Part shown: positions 1-7,867 of the stretch, one piece after another
Layout: the number at the start of each line of letters is the position of its first letter
How positions within the stretch are numbered: the stretch's first letter is position 1
Assembly (NCBI GenBank): GCA_963752505.1
Contig: CAVVYM010000001.1
Location: 124,001-188,000, forward strand
Length of the DNA: 64,000 bases
Source of the DNA: JACJWR01 sp963752505
GTDB taxonomy: Bacteria; Actinomycetota; Actinomycetes; S36-B12; UBA10799
Direction of reading: 5' to 3'
Position numbers and translations under genes: made by a program
Notes under the pieces: generated by a model
Told to the model about the DNA's origin: nothing
Seen by the model: the letters and a program-made list of their open reading frames with translations, nothing else
Database searches by the model: none

Positions 1-161
1 AGGTTGTCGTGATGTGCGCGTGGGATCACCAACACGTGCACCGGGGCCTGGGGGTTGATGTCGCGGAAGGCGAGGATTCGCTCGTCGGCGTAGACGATGT
101 CGGCGGGAATCGATCCGGCAGCTATGAGGCAGAACGGGCAGTTGCTCATAGCGCCCATCAT
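1..161 (-). CDS. hinT: HIT family protein (HinT-like), 5' part only
   Basis: Only the first 53 or so codons are present; the gene runs off the left edge. The visible product begins MGAMSNCPFC and continues through a segment ending VHVLVIPRAHH, the usual N-terminal part of HIT nucleotide-binding hydrolases (purine nucleoside phosphoramidases). The Cys pair of CPFC is the zinc-binding pair found in many family members. The catalytic His triad would lie beyond the edge. The first ATG (161-159) overlaps the rsmE stop as ATGA, which argues for translational coupling; a second in-frame ATG follows directly and a third at 149. It is the fourth gene of the hrcA-dnaJ-rsmE run, a common actinobacterial arrangement. 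Confidence 0.85.
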   Translation of the reverse strand, partial: MMGAMSNCPFCLIAAGSIPADIVYADERILAFRDINPQAPVHVLVIPRAHHDN

Positions 162-946
162 GGCCTAACCCCGCCACTTCTCGCATCGAAGCGTCCGGTC
201 CGGGACATCACAAGCCCGGCGGCCAGCCCCCCAGCAAGGCTCGTGCGCAGCACCGTGGGGCCAAGCGAGACCGCCCTGGCACCGGCAGCGCCCAACTCAG
301 TCAACTCCTCGGGTGCAATGCCCCCCTCGGGTCCGATGACCACCACGATCTCGTCCGCACCAGCGGGGACGGCGTCATTGATCGGCATACTCGCCTGCTC
401 GTGGCACAGCAGAACCGCATCCGCCTTCCCCACCAGTTCGGCCAGTTGTCGACCGTTCACCGGGACGTCGATGATGGGCAACCGCACGCGCCGACTCTGT
501 TTGGACGCCTCTCTGGCGGTGCGCCGCCAGCGCGCGAGGCCACGAGAGGCCCGCTCGCCAGACCACTTCGCCACCGACCTCGTCGCCTGCCACGGAACGA
601 TTCGATCGACGCCCACCGACGTGAGAAATTCGATCGCAGAGTCGGCTCGATCAGATTTCGGCAGCGCCTGCACCACGGTCAGGGTGGGCGTGAGCGGCGG
701 GTCGCTGCCCACGCGTTGCACCGCAACCTCGAGCCGGTCCTTGCCCGCCACGACTTTGATGGGCCCGGCCACCCAATCACCGTCACCGTCGGCCACCACG
801 ATCCAGTCGCCTGCGCGGTGACGGCGCACGGCGATGGCGTGGTGGGCCTCATCGCCGACCAGCGTCACCTGCCCGTGGGGTGCCGCATCCCGGGCAAACT
901 GGGACGAGAAGTAGACCGGCCAAGCCAGATCGCGCTCGCCGCTCAC
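158..946 (-). CDS. rsmE: 16S rRNA (uracil1498-N3)-methyltransferase RsmE
   Basis: 262-residue SPOUT-class methyltransferase that methylates N3 of U1498 in 16S rRNA of the small subunit. The C-terminal half holds the SAM-binding knot signature: GPEGG at residues 205-209 followed by APEEL, and LGPTVLRTSLAG at 228-239, a variant of the usual LG.RILR.ETA. The segment KWSGERASRGLARWRR (128-143) is the family's conserved central region, and residues 1-75 match the PUA-like N-terminal domain. The length is normal for the family. The GTG start (946-944) overlaps the dnaJ stop as GTGA, and the stop overlaps the hinT start, so the three genes are tightly coupled. Confidence 0.93.
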   Translation of the reverse strand: MSGERDLAWPVYFSSQFARDAAPHGQVTLVGDEAHHAIAVRRHRAGDWIVVADGDGDWVAGPIKVVAGKDRLEVAVQRVGSDPPLTPTLTVVQALPKSDRADSAIEFLTSVGVDRIVPWQATRSVAKWSGERASRGLARWRRTAREASKQSRRVRLPIIDVPVNGRQLAELVGKADAVLLCHEQASMPINDAVPAGADEIVVVIGPEGGIAPEELTELGAAGARAVSLGPTVLRTSLAGGLAAGLVMSRTGRFDARSGGVRP

Positions 947-2067
947 TTGCCGCCGAAGGCGTCTTTGAGCCGCTTAAACATGCCGGCGTGTTGCGGCTCC
1001 GGCTCGCCGCTGGGGTTCTCCTCCCCGCGAATAGCCGCCAGTTCGCGCAGCAACTCGGTCTGCCGTGGGTCAAGCCGCGTCGGGGTGGTGACATCGATGT
1101 GGACGATCATGTCGCCACGGCCGCCACCTCGCAGATGGGTGACACCGGCACCCCTGATGGTCTGCGACGAGCCGGGCTGCGTGCCCGGCCGGATCACGAT
1201 CTCGACCGTGTCGTCCAGCGTGGTGAATTGCAGCGTGGCTCCCAGCGCGGCGGCCGTCATGGGCAAACTGAGGGTGGCGTGCAGGTCGTCTCCGCGCCGG
1301 GTGAACACCGGATGCGGCCGTTCCACGACTTCGACGTAAAGGTCGCCGGGCGGACCGGCACCCGGACCTACCTCGCCTTCACCGGAAAGCCTGATCCTGG
1401 TGCCCGACTCGACGCCGGCGGGGATCTTGACCGAGACCGTCCGCCGAGTTCGGACGCGACCATCCCCCGCGCACTCCGGGCAAGGGTGCGGAATCAGGGT
1501 GCCGTAACCGCGACATTGCGGGCAGGCACGCGCGGTCATCACCTGCCCGAGGAATGAGCGCTGAACGCTCTGAATCTGGCCGCGACCGTGGCACATCGTG
1601 CAGGTCACTTCCTCGGTACCGACCGCCGCGCCCCGGCCCTCACAGGTGGGGCAGGCCACCGCGGTATCGACCGTGATGTCCTTCACTGTGCCGAACGCCG
1701 ATTCGGCTAAGTCCAGTTCGACTGTGAGCAGCGCATCCTGGCCGCGCCGCACCCGCGAGCGCGGACCCTGCTGGCCACCGCCGCCGAAGAAGGCGTCCAT
1801 GATGTCGCCGAAGCCGAAACCCGCCTGACCGAATCCCTGTGCCCCGCCACCGGCAGCCGCACGCGGGTCGGCACCCAAGTCGTACATCTGACGCTTCTCA
1901 GGATCCGCCAGCACCTCGTAGGCCGCGGTGACTTCCTTGAAACGCTCGTGGGTGGCCGGGTCAGGATTCACGTCAGGGTGCAACTGACGGGCCAGTTTGC
2001 GGTAGGCGCGTTTGATTTCCTCGCCCGTCGCGTCGCGTGACACGCCAAGGAGTTCGTAGTAGTCCAC
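943..2067 (-). CDS. dnaJ: Chaperone protein DnaJ (DnaJ2-type)
   Basis: J-domain co-chaperone that stimulates the DnaK ATPase and binds unfolded proteins. From the chosen GTG start the product has 374 residues. The J domain covers residues 1-66 with HPD at 30-32. A Gly/Phe-rich linker lies at about 71-100. Four CxxCxGxG zinc motifs lie at 139-205 (CPTCEGRG, CTMCHGRG, CPQCRGYG, CPECAGDG), then the substrate-binding C-terminal domains. The frame is open to an ATG at 2121, but the J domain begins directly at VDYYELLGVS and AGGACGGAC precedes the GTG, so I prefer 2067. It lies 76 nt downstream of hrcA, with no grpE or dnaK nearby, as for the second actinobacterial dnaJ. It should be under HrcA/CIRCE control. 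Confidence 0.95.
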   Translation of the reverse strand: MDYYELLGVSRDATGEEIKRAYRKLARQLHPDVNPDPATHERFKEVTAAYEVLADPEKRQMYDLGADPRAAAGGGAQGFGQAGFGFGDIMDAFFGGGGQQGPRSRVRRGQDALLTVELDLAESAFGTVKDITVDTAVACPTCEGRGAAVGTEEVTCTMCHGRGQIQSVQRSFLGQVMTARACPQCRGYGTLIPHPCPECAGDGRVRTRRTVSVKIPAGVESGTRIRLSGEGEVGPGAGPPGDLYVEVVERPHPVFTRRGDDLHATLSLPMTAAALGATLQFTTLDDTVEIVIRPGTQPGSSQTIRGAGVTHLRGGGRGDMIVHIDVTTPTRLDPRQTELLRELAAIRGEENPSGEPEPQHAGMFKRLKDAFGGK

Positions 2068-2143
2068 TACTTGTCCGTCCTGTTCATCGATGAGCCTCAA
2101 AGGAGAGCAGCGACCCGACACCGCACGGTCGTTGCGTGCGGAG

Positions 2144-3169
2144 TTAGCCGGTATCCGTGACGATGCGCCCCAGATATCGTGCGACAGCCTGTACCGCGGT
2201 CATGGTGGCGGGGTAGTCCATCCGGGTTGGCCCCACAACGCCCAACTTGGCCAGCACGAGTTCGTCCGTTCCGTAGCCCGACACCACAACGGAAGCTTTC
2301 GTCAGCCCGCTGTCCACGTTCTCATTGCCGATGAGCACCCGCACGTCCTGGGTGGCCGAGACCTCGCCCATGAGCCGCAGCAGCACCATTTGCTCCTCGA
2401 GTGCCTCGAAGACCCGATCGAGAGAGTTGCCGAAATCGTCCCATTCGCGGGCCAGATTGGCCGTTCCGGAGTAGACCAGGCGATCTTCTCGTCGTTCCGT
2501 GGCAGCCTCGGCCACTGCCGCGGCTATCGCGGTGAGCGTGGCCTGTTCCACCTCGGGGTGGGCATCGGCGAAGCCGGCCAGGCGGGTCTCTACTTCGGCC
2601 ACATCGCATCCGCTGACCATCCGGTTGACGCGGTCGCGCACCTGCACCAGGGACTCCTGATCCAACTCGGTATCGACCTCGACGATTCGTTGGTCAACTC
2701 GGCCCGATTCGGCGATGACGACCACGAGCACGCGACGTGCAGAGAGGCAGACGACCTCCACGTGGCGAACGGTTGACCGACTTAGCGACGGGTACTGCAC
2801 GACCGCGAGTTGCTTGGTCAACTGCGCCAGCAGGCGAACCGTGCGTTCCACCGCATCATCGAGGTCCACCGGCTCGGCGAGGAAGGTCTGGATCGCCCGA
2901 CGCTCCGACTGACTCAGCGGGCGTAACTCGACCAGGTGGTCGACGAAGAGCCGGTAGCCCTTGTCGGTAGGGATGCGCCCCGCGCTGGTGTGGGGGGCGG
3001 TGATGTAGCCCTCCTCTTCGAGGATCGCCATGTCGTTGCGAATCGTCGCCGGGCTGACTCCCAGCTGGTGGCGTTCCACGAGGACCTTGGATCCAACGGG
3101 CTCGCGCGACCTCACGTAGTCGGCGACGATCGCGCGCAGTACCGCACGCTTGCGCTCATCGAGCATCAT
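2144..3169 (-). CDS. hrcA: Heat-inducible transcription repressor HrcA
   Basis: Repressor of class I heat-shock genes; it binds CIRCE operators and is kept active by GroEL. The product has about 341 residues. It has an N-terminal winged helix (LDERKRAVLRAIVADYVRSR, then GVSPATIRNDMAILEEEGYI), the TSAGRIPTDKGYRLFVD stretch typical of HrcA, and a C-terminal GAF-like/dimerisation region. The frame is open upstream to 3277, but a strong AGGAGG stands just before a double ATG (3169 and 3166). The second ATG has the better spacing, and the upstream extension would run through the operator. A perfect CIRCE element lies 25 nt upstream, so the gene is autoregulated together with dnaJ. Confidence 0.95.
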   Translation of the reverse strand: MMLDERKRAVLRAIVADYVRSREPVGSKVLVERHQLGVSPATIRNDMAILEEEGYITAPHTSAGRIPTDKGYRLFVDHLVELRPLSQSERRAIQTFLAEPVDLDDAVERTVRLLAQLTKQLAVVQYPSLSRSTVRHVEVVCLSARRVLVVVIAESGRVDQRIVEVDTELDQESLVQVRDRVNRMVSGCDVAEVETRLAGFADAHPEVEQATLTAIAAAVAEAATERREDRLVYSGTANLAREWDDFGNSLDRVFEALEEQMVLLRLMGEVSATQDVRVLIGNENVDSGLTKASVVVSGYGTDELVLAKLGVVGPTRMDYPATMTAVQAVARYLGRIVTDTG

Positions 3170-3193
3170 CGCCTCCTCTCCGGCCGTGCCGCC

Positions 3194-3222
3194 ACTGGCA
3201 CTCACGTACTTGGAGTGCCAGT
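3194..3222 (-). promoter_or_regulatory. CIRCE operator (HrcA-binding inverted repeat)
   Basis: Perfect 10-bp inverted repeat ACTGGCACTC / GAGTGCCAGT with the canonical 9-nt spacer. The CIRCE consensus is TTAGCACTC-N9-GAGTGCTAA; the core GCACTC-N9-GAGTGC is exact. It lies 25 nt upstream of the hrcA start, where bound HrcA would block transcription of hrcA-dnaJ-rsmE-hinT. Confidence 0.92.
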
Positions 3223-3381
3223 TTAGTGCCCCTGGCCGCAATCGCCCACCAGGAGGATCGAGCCGGCCCGCCGCCACCCGGCCGGATTAGTTGATCTCAA
3301 TGTCCATCACATACCCGCAGTCCGGCGCTAGCATCCAGAAGGTAGTTGTGATTTCTTTACCCTTGACACCTTGGAGGCACG

Positions 3382-4197
3382 ATGTCGGCCAACCCCCCAG
3401 TTCCCCCTCCCCCGCCCGGCGGAGGAATTCCGCCTACCCCACCTCCGCCACCCGGCGGGGGGATGCCGCCCGCCATGCCGTCGGGCGCCGGGCCGCAAGT
3501 CGGCGACGGAATCAAGTGGGCATTCAATAAGTTTGGGCAAAACGCCGGCATCTTGATCGCCTTCGCGGCGGTCATCATGGTGGTCCAGTTCCTCGGCTAC
3601 CTCGCCCGAAATGCAACCTCGACCACTGTGGACACATTCAACGATTGTGACGGTCTCACTGGCGAGGCACTGGCCAACTGCCTCCTCGAAGGGCCGGATT
3701 CCGTCGGATTCGTCGCCGGCATGGGAATCCTGTCGATCCTCCTGGGCATCCTCTTCTGGGTGCTGGCCACGATCGCTCAGATCGGACTGATCAACGCCTC
3801 CCTGAAGATCACGCGCGGCGAGAAGCCGGAGTTCTCCGACCTGTGGAACCCGCGGCACTTCTGGCAGTACGCCTTTGTTTCCATCCTGCTCGGCCTCGCC
3901 GTCGGCTTCGGCCTGGTGCTGTGCATCATCCCCGGCCTGCTCGCGATTTGGGCCTGGCAGTTCGCACAGTACTCCGCGTTGGATACGGGCAAGGGAGTGT
4001 TCGCGTCGTTCGGTGAATCGTGGCGCATGGTGTCGGCCAACAAGTCAACCGCTGTCATCACACTCGTGGTTGTCGCGGTCGCGTCGTTGATCACGGTCAT
4101 CACCTGCGGTTTCGGTGCCTTGGTCGTTGCCCCGTTCCAGACCTTGTTCATCGCGAACATGTACCGGCAGTTCCGTAACGAGCCCCTCGCTGCGTAG
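3382..4197 (+). CDS. Proline/glycine-rich multi-pass membrane protein (first of two tandem paralogs)
   Basis: 271 residues, function unknown. Residues 1-40 are a cytoplasmic-looking Pro/Gly-rich tail (PVPPPPPGGGIPP, PPPPPGGGMPP). After a short segment GIKWAFNKFGQNAGILIAF come four to six hydrophobic segments, at about 55-75, 112-140, 158-190 and 215-255, so it should sit in the cytoplasmic membrane. The start is supported by GGAGG four bases before the ATG. The gene at 4292 has the same plan and nearly the same start region (GGAGGCAYGATGTC), so the two look like a tandem duplication. Domain resemblance is to the DUF975-type integral membrane proteins, but I cannot assign a family firmly. Confidence 0.82.
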   Translation: MSANPPVPPPPPGGGIPPTPPPPPGGGMPPAMPSGAGPQVGDGIKWAFNKFGQNAGILIAFAAVIMVVQFLGYLARNATSTTVDTFNDCDGLTGEALANCLLEGPDSVGFVAGMGILSILLGILFWVLATIAQIGLINASLKITRGEKPEFSDLWNPRHFWQYAFVSILLGLAVGFGLVLCIIPGLLAIWAWQFAQYSALDTGKGVFASFGESWRMVSANKSTAVITLVVVAVASLITVITCGFGALVVAPFQTLFIANMYRQFRNEPLAA

Positions 4198-4291
4198 TCG
4201 GCAGACACTGTGAACGACTACCATGCGAAATGCACCTTTTGACACAATTACGCATCATTTGGCCGCCACCCACCCCGCAACTGGAGGCATG

Positions 4292-5230
4292 ATGTCCACC
4301 AACCCACCAGGTCCACCGGGATCCGTACCTCCCCCACCACCTGGGGGAACCCCACCGCCGCCTCCACCAGGTGGTGGCTACCCGCCCGGCCCCCCAGGTG
4401 GTGGCTACCCGCCGCCGCCAGGTGGTGGCTACCCGCCCGGCCCCCCAGGTGGTGGCTACCCACCGCCGCCAGGCGGCCCACCTCCCGGGCAGCCCGGCTA
4501 CCCGGGTGCGCCAGGTGCGCAGGGCTTCTCGGTCACCGAGGCGATCAGCTACGGGTGGAAAAAGTTCACCGAAAACTGGCAGCCCTACGTCCTGGCTCTC
4601 GTCGTCTTTGCGGCAGTTGGTGCCGTGCTCTACGGCATCTACTACGCGATCCTCGGCCTATTCGGGTTCTTCAGCTCCGAGAACGTCTTCGAAGTGGATC
4701 CGGTCACCGGCGAGGTGGTGACAAGCGCTGGCGCCGGAACGTCATTCATCGGCGGCTTGGTGCTCGCGGGCCTGATCTCGCTGGTGTTCGCGGTGTATGG
4801 CTGGTTCGTGCAGTCCGCCATCATCCGCGGCACGCTTGCCACCACGGCAGGGCGCCCGGTGGAGTTCAAGTCGTTCTTCGTCACGGACAAACTGGGCAGC
4901 ATCATCGGGGCCGGCGTGCTGGTGGGCATCATGACGTCCATCGGCTTCGTCTTGTGCTATCTCCCCGGATTGATTGTTGCCTTCCTGTCGCAGTTCTTCA
5001 TGTTCTTCATCCTCGACCGGAACCTGGGCGTCATCGATTCGATCAAGGCCAGCTGGAGCTTCGTGTTCAGTAACCTCGGACCTCTGATCCTGCTGTTCCT
5101 GCTCTCGATGGTGGTCTACTTCGTCGGTGCCCTGCTCTGCGGCGTCGGCTTGCTGGCGGCGATTCCTGTGATCGTCATCGCGCAGACCTACGCCTACCGT
5201 CTACTGCAGGGCGGAACAGTCGCACCGTAG
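4292..5230 (+). CDS. Proline/glycine-rich multi-pass membrane protein (second tandem paralog)
   Basis: 312 residues from the chosen ATG. The N-terminal 80 or so residues are almost only Pro, Gly and Tyr, with four GGGYPP-type repeats. They lead to VTEAISYGWKKFTENWQPYVL, matching in position GDGIKWAFNKFGQNAGIL of the upstream paralog, and then four to six hydrophobic segments. The sequence ends in a short polar tail. The frame is open to 4223, but GGAGG at 4283-4287 and the identical start context of the paralog select 4292. Such Pro-rich tails may mediate protein contacts or self-association; that is inference. A strong hairpin follows at 5241, so the two paralogs probably form one transcription unit. 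Confidence 0.82.
   Translation: MSTNPPGPPGSVPPPPPGGTPPPPPPGGGYPPGPPGGGYPPPPGGGYPPGPPGGGYPPPPGGPPPGQPGYPGAPGAQGFSVTEAISYGWKKFTENWQPYVLALVVFAAVGAVLYGIYYAILGLFGFFSSENVFEVDPVTGEVVTSAGAGTSFIGGLVLAGLISLVFAVYGWFVQSAIIRGTLATTAGRPVEFKSFFVTDKLGSIIGAGVLVGIMTSIGFVLCYLPGLIVAFLSQFFMFFILDRNLGVIDSIKASWSFVFSNLGPLILLFLLSMVVYFVGALLCGVGLLAAIPVIVIAQTYAYRLLQGGTVAP
4366..4476 (+). repeat. In-gene tandem repeat coding for GGGYPP units
   Basis: Four near-identical copies of CCAGGTGGTGGCTACCC alternate with CCGCCGCCA- or CGGCCCCC-type spacers. They code for alternating GGGYPPGPP and GGGYPPPP units. The repeats lie wholly inside the Pro-rich tail of the second membrane paralog, and their near identity at DNA level suggests recent slippage expansion. 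Confidence 0.75.
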
Positions 5231-5240
5231 CCAGGCGACC

Positions 5241-5283
5241 AACGGGTGGGGGCCTCAGGATTCTCCTGGGGCCCCCACCCGTT
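5241..5283 (+). terminator. Strong stem-loop terminator after the tandem membrane genes
   Basis: A perfect 14-bp stem, AACGGGTGGGGGCC (5241-5254) with its complement (5270-5283), and a 15-nt loop, ending in GTTTCG. It lies 11 nt after the stop of the second paralog. The rest of the gap to 5473 shows only a purine-rich ribosome-binding site (AAGGAAG, about 5458) for the next gene. Confidence 0.8.
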
Positions 5284-5473
5284 TCGTGAGTGCACACCTT
5301 CGTCGCACTAGGCGACCGATGTGGCCCCCCTAGTGTGAAGAACCCGTACACACGCGGGGAATGCATGGTGGTCGTCCTGGGGCTGCGGGTGCGTCGGGCC
5401 GGCCTCCGTGCAGAATGGCGTCAAGGTGGCTACTGGCCATGGCCGACGAAGACAACGAAGGAAGTTGACAGCG

Positions 5474-6601
5474 ATGGCGCGAATCGGCGTGTTCCTCATC
5501 GCGGTGATCGCACCGGTCGCGGTGTTGGCCGCGTGCGGCGAAGGCTCCACGCAGTCGAGTGACCGACCATCCGTCCCCACGTCTACGTCGACTGAGTTGC
5601 CAATAGCTGAAGGTGATTCCGAGGATGCGGTCCGCATCGACGGGATCATCGCCGAAGGACTTAACGCCCCCTGGTCGGTGGCCTTCCTCGCAGACGGCTC
5701 CGCGCTGGTGACCCAGCGCGACGACGCCGACGTGGTGCACCTCTCCGAATCGTCACTCGGCACCTGGGACGCCGACATCGTGGGCGACGTCGCGGGGGTC
5801 TCCAACGACGGCGAGGGTGGCCTCATGGGCATTGCCGTGGCACCGGGAGCCCCCGACCAGGTGTACCTCTACTGGAGCACGGCTGAGGACAACCGCATCG
5901 GGGTGGCCACCTGGGACGGATCCACCCTGGGCGAGCCAAGTGTGATCCTTGAGGGCATCCCGCACGCCGCCATTCACGACGGCGGTCGAATCGTCTTTGG
6001 GCCGGACGGCAACCTGTATGTGGGCACGGGCGATGCTGGAGACGCGGACCTGGCCCAGGATCCTGCGAGCCTCGCTGGCAAGATTCTACGGATTTCCCCG
6101 GATGGCTCTGTGCCTGCCGACAACCCCGTGCCGGGTTCGGCGGTGTATTCGCTGGGGCACCGAAACGTGCAGGGGCTGGCGTTCGACCCCGAGGGCCGGC
6201 TGTGGGCCAGCGAGTTCGGTTCCGGCGATGTGGACGAGTTGAACCTGATCGTGCCAGGCGGCAACTACGGTTGGCCGATTCACGAGGGTGCCGCAGGTGA
6301 CCCCAGGTTCATCGACCCTGCCGCTGCTTGGAGCCCCACTTCCATCGCTTCGCCGAGCGGCATGGCGATTCTCGCTGGTCAGGCGTGGGTCGCGACTCTT
6401 CGTGGGGCCTCGTTGTGGCAGGTGCCGCTCGATGGCGCGACCGCGTCGGAACCAATTCCGCACCTCGCCGGCACATTAGGCCGACTGAGGGATGTGGTCG
6501 TGGCACCCGACGGCCAGTTGTGGCTGGTCACCAACAACACGGACGGCCGCGGCACGCCCACGCCCGAGGACGACCGCATCGTGGCTCTGCAGGTTGGCTA
6601 G
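5474..6601 (+). CDS. PQQ-dependent glucose/sorbosone dehydrogenase-like lipoprotein
   Basis: 375 residues. The N-terminus MARIGVFLIAVIAPVAV is a lipoprotein signal with lipobox LAAC (Cys21), so the protein should be anchored outside the membrane. The rest is a six-bladed beta-propeller of the soluble glucose dehydrogenase/sorbosone dehydrogenase type. Visible family marks are the early segment LNAPWSVAFLADGSALVTQR, GEGGLMGIAVAP, HDGGRIVFGPDGNLYVGTGDAGD, GKILRISPDG, SLGHRNVQGLAFDP and GGNYGWP. Family members oxidise sugars with PQQ, but many actinobacterial homologs are uncharacterised. The start at 5474 is preceded by AAGGAAG and gives the signal peptide directly. Its stop shares the palindrome CTAG with the converging hemW stop. 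Confidence 0.88.
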   Translation: MARIGVFLIAVIAPVAVLAACGEGSTQSSDRPSVPTSTSTELPIAEGDSEDAVRIDGIIAEGLNAPWSVAFLADGSALVTQRDDADVVHLSESSLGTWDADIVGDVAGVSNDGEGGLMGIAVAPGAPDQVYLYWSTAEDNRIGVATWDGSTLGEPSVILEGIPHAAIHDGGRIVFGPDGNLYVGTGDAGDADLAQDPASLAGKILRISPDGSVPADNPVPGSAVYSLGHRNVQGLAFDPEGRLWASEFGSGDVDELNLIVPGGNYGWPIHEGAAGDPRFIDPAAAWSPTSIASPSGMAILAGQAWVATLRGASLWQVPLDGATASEPIPHLAGTLGRLRDVVVAPDGQLWLVTNNTDGRGTPTPEDDRIVALQVG

Positions 6602-7785
6602 TCGTCTACCTGTGCCAGCCGAAGGGTGACGGCATCGCCCAACAATCGGCCCGGGAGTGTGAGGACGTAGGCGTCGCCTTGCCTCGCCATCAGCCCGTCG
6701 GACACCAGCAATTCGAGTTCCGAACGGACGGCGTCGCGGTCGGGGGTCAACCCCTGACGCAGTCGAACTGCCAGCATGAGCGCCTCGAGCCGCCGCTCGT
6801 CGGGCGTGATCTCTTCGTAGTCGGCCACCGGCAGCCGACCGCTCGCCAATTGCTGCGCGTAAGTCCTGGGGTGCTTGACGTTCACTGACCGGATCCCGCC
6901 GACGTAACTGTGGGCACCCGGGCCGAACCCCCACCACTCGGCATCGACATTCCAGTAGTTCAGGTTGTGACGGCATTCCTGCCCAGCTTTGGCCCAGTTG
7001 GAGATCTCGTACCACGACAGCCCCGCGGCAGTGAAGGCTTCCTCGGCCGCCTCGTAGCGTGCCGCGGCAACGTCCGGATCCGGCGCAGGCAGGACGCCCC
7101 GGCGCACCGCCGCTCCCATCGCCGTGCCGTGCTCGACCGTGAGGGCATAGGCGGAGACGTGGTCCACGTCAGCTGCGATCACGGCCGCCAGCGAATCCTC
7201 CCAATCCTTCGCCGATTCCCCCGGAGTGCCGTAGATGAGGTCGAGGCTGATGCGCCGGAAACCAGCCTGCCGGGCCTGGCTGACCACCGTAGGGATCCGG
7301 CCCGCTGTGTGGCGCCGATCGAGGATCTTGAGCACCCGCGGCGATGCGCTCTGCATGCCGAGGCTCAGCCGAGTGAAGCCACGCTGGCGCAACTCGGTGA
7401 GATAGCAGAGATCAACCGATTCCGGGTTGGCTTCCGTAGTGACTTCCACGTCATCAGCTAGTCCGAAGGTGGCCTCAAGGTGGTCGAGAACCTCGGCCAG
7501 ATCGGTCGCCGGGAGCAACGTTGGAGTACCGCCGCCGAAGAACACCGTGCTGAGCGACCGCCCGGGGCGCCACATCTGGGCAACGAGGTCGATCTCGCGC
7601 TTGACGTCCAGCACGTAGGTGTCCGAGCGCACGCCCGGACCGAGTTCGGACGCCGTGTAGGTGTTGAAGTCGCAGTAGCCGCATCGGCTTTGGCAGTAGG
7701 GGACGTGGACGTACGCTCCGACCGGGCCGTGGCTAGGCCCCGCTCGATGTACCTCGGTCAGCGGTGGCACGTTGTTGATTCTCAC
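6598..7785 (-). CDS. hemW: Radical SAM protein HemW (coproporphyrinogen III oxidase-like, heme chaperone)
   Basis: 395-residue radical-SAM protein. The 4Fe-4S motif C-x3-C-x2-C is at Cys31, Cys35 and Cys38 (PYCQSRCGYCDF). FFGGGTPTLL, TTEANPES, RLSLGMQSA and the C-terminal HNLNYW/GFGPGAHSY segment follow, as in the HemN/HemW family. HemW proteins bind heme and deliver it to acceptor proteins; HemN proteins carry out the oxygen-independent oxidase step in heme synthesis. The Cys pattern C-x3-C-x2-C without a fourth nearby Cys, and the length, fit HemW. Start is GTG; no clear Shine-Dalgarno sequence is seen. In many actinobacteria hemW lies near lepA and hrcA, as here. Confidence 0.9.
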   Translation of the reverse strand: MRINNVPPLTEVHRAGPSHGPVGAYVHVPYCQSRCGYCDFNTYTASELGPGVRSDTYVLDVKREIDLVAQMWRPGRSLSTVFFGGGTPTLLPATDLAEVLDHLEATFGLADDVEVTTEANPESVDLCYLTELRQRGFTRLSLGMQSASPRVLKILDRRHTAGRIPTVVSQARQAGFRRISLDLIYGTPGESAKDWEDSLAAVIAADVDHVSAYALTVEHGTAMGAAVRRGVLPAPDPDVAAARYEAAEEAFTAAGLSWYEISNWAKAGQECRHNLNYWNVDAEWWGFGPGAHSYVGGIRSVNVKHPRTYAQQLASGRLPVADYEEITPDERRLEALMLAVRLRQGLTPDRDAVRSELELLVSDGLMARQGDAYVLTLPGRLLGDAVTLRLAQVDD

Positions 7786-7812
7786 ACGTCAGTGGACGCC
7801 GGACATGCGAAA

Positions 7813-7851
7813 CTCCCGGCGGAACACCCCACTGGGGCGCTCCGCCGGGAG
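7813..7851 (-). terminator. Stem-loop downstream of fadD
   Basis: An 11-bp perfect stem CTCCCGGCGGA / TCCGCCGGGAG with a 17-nt loop, lying 17 nt beyond the fadD stop on its strand and before the hemW start. Only a short T run follows, so it is a probable rather than certain intrinsic terminator. Confidence 0.6.
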
Positions 7852-7867
7852 CCTGTCGCTGGATGGA

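Noticed and set aside
9..1557. Long open frames on the plus strand opposite rsmE and dnaJ
   Set aside because: They lack family-like sequence and mirror high-GC third-position bias of the genes on the minus strand.
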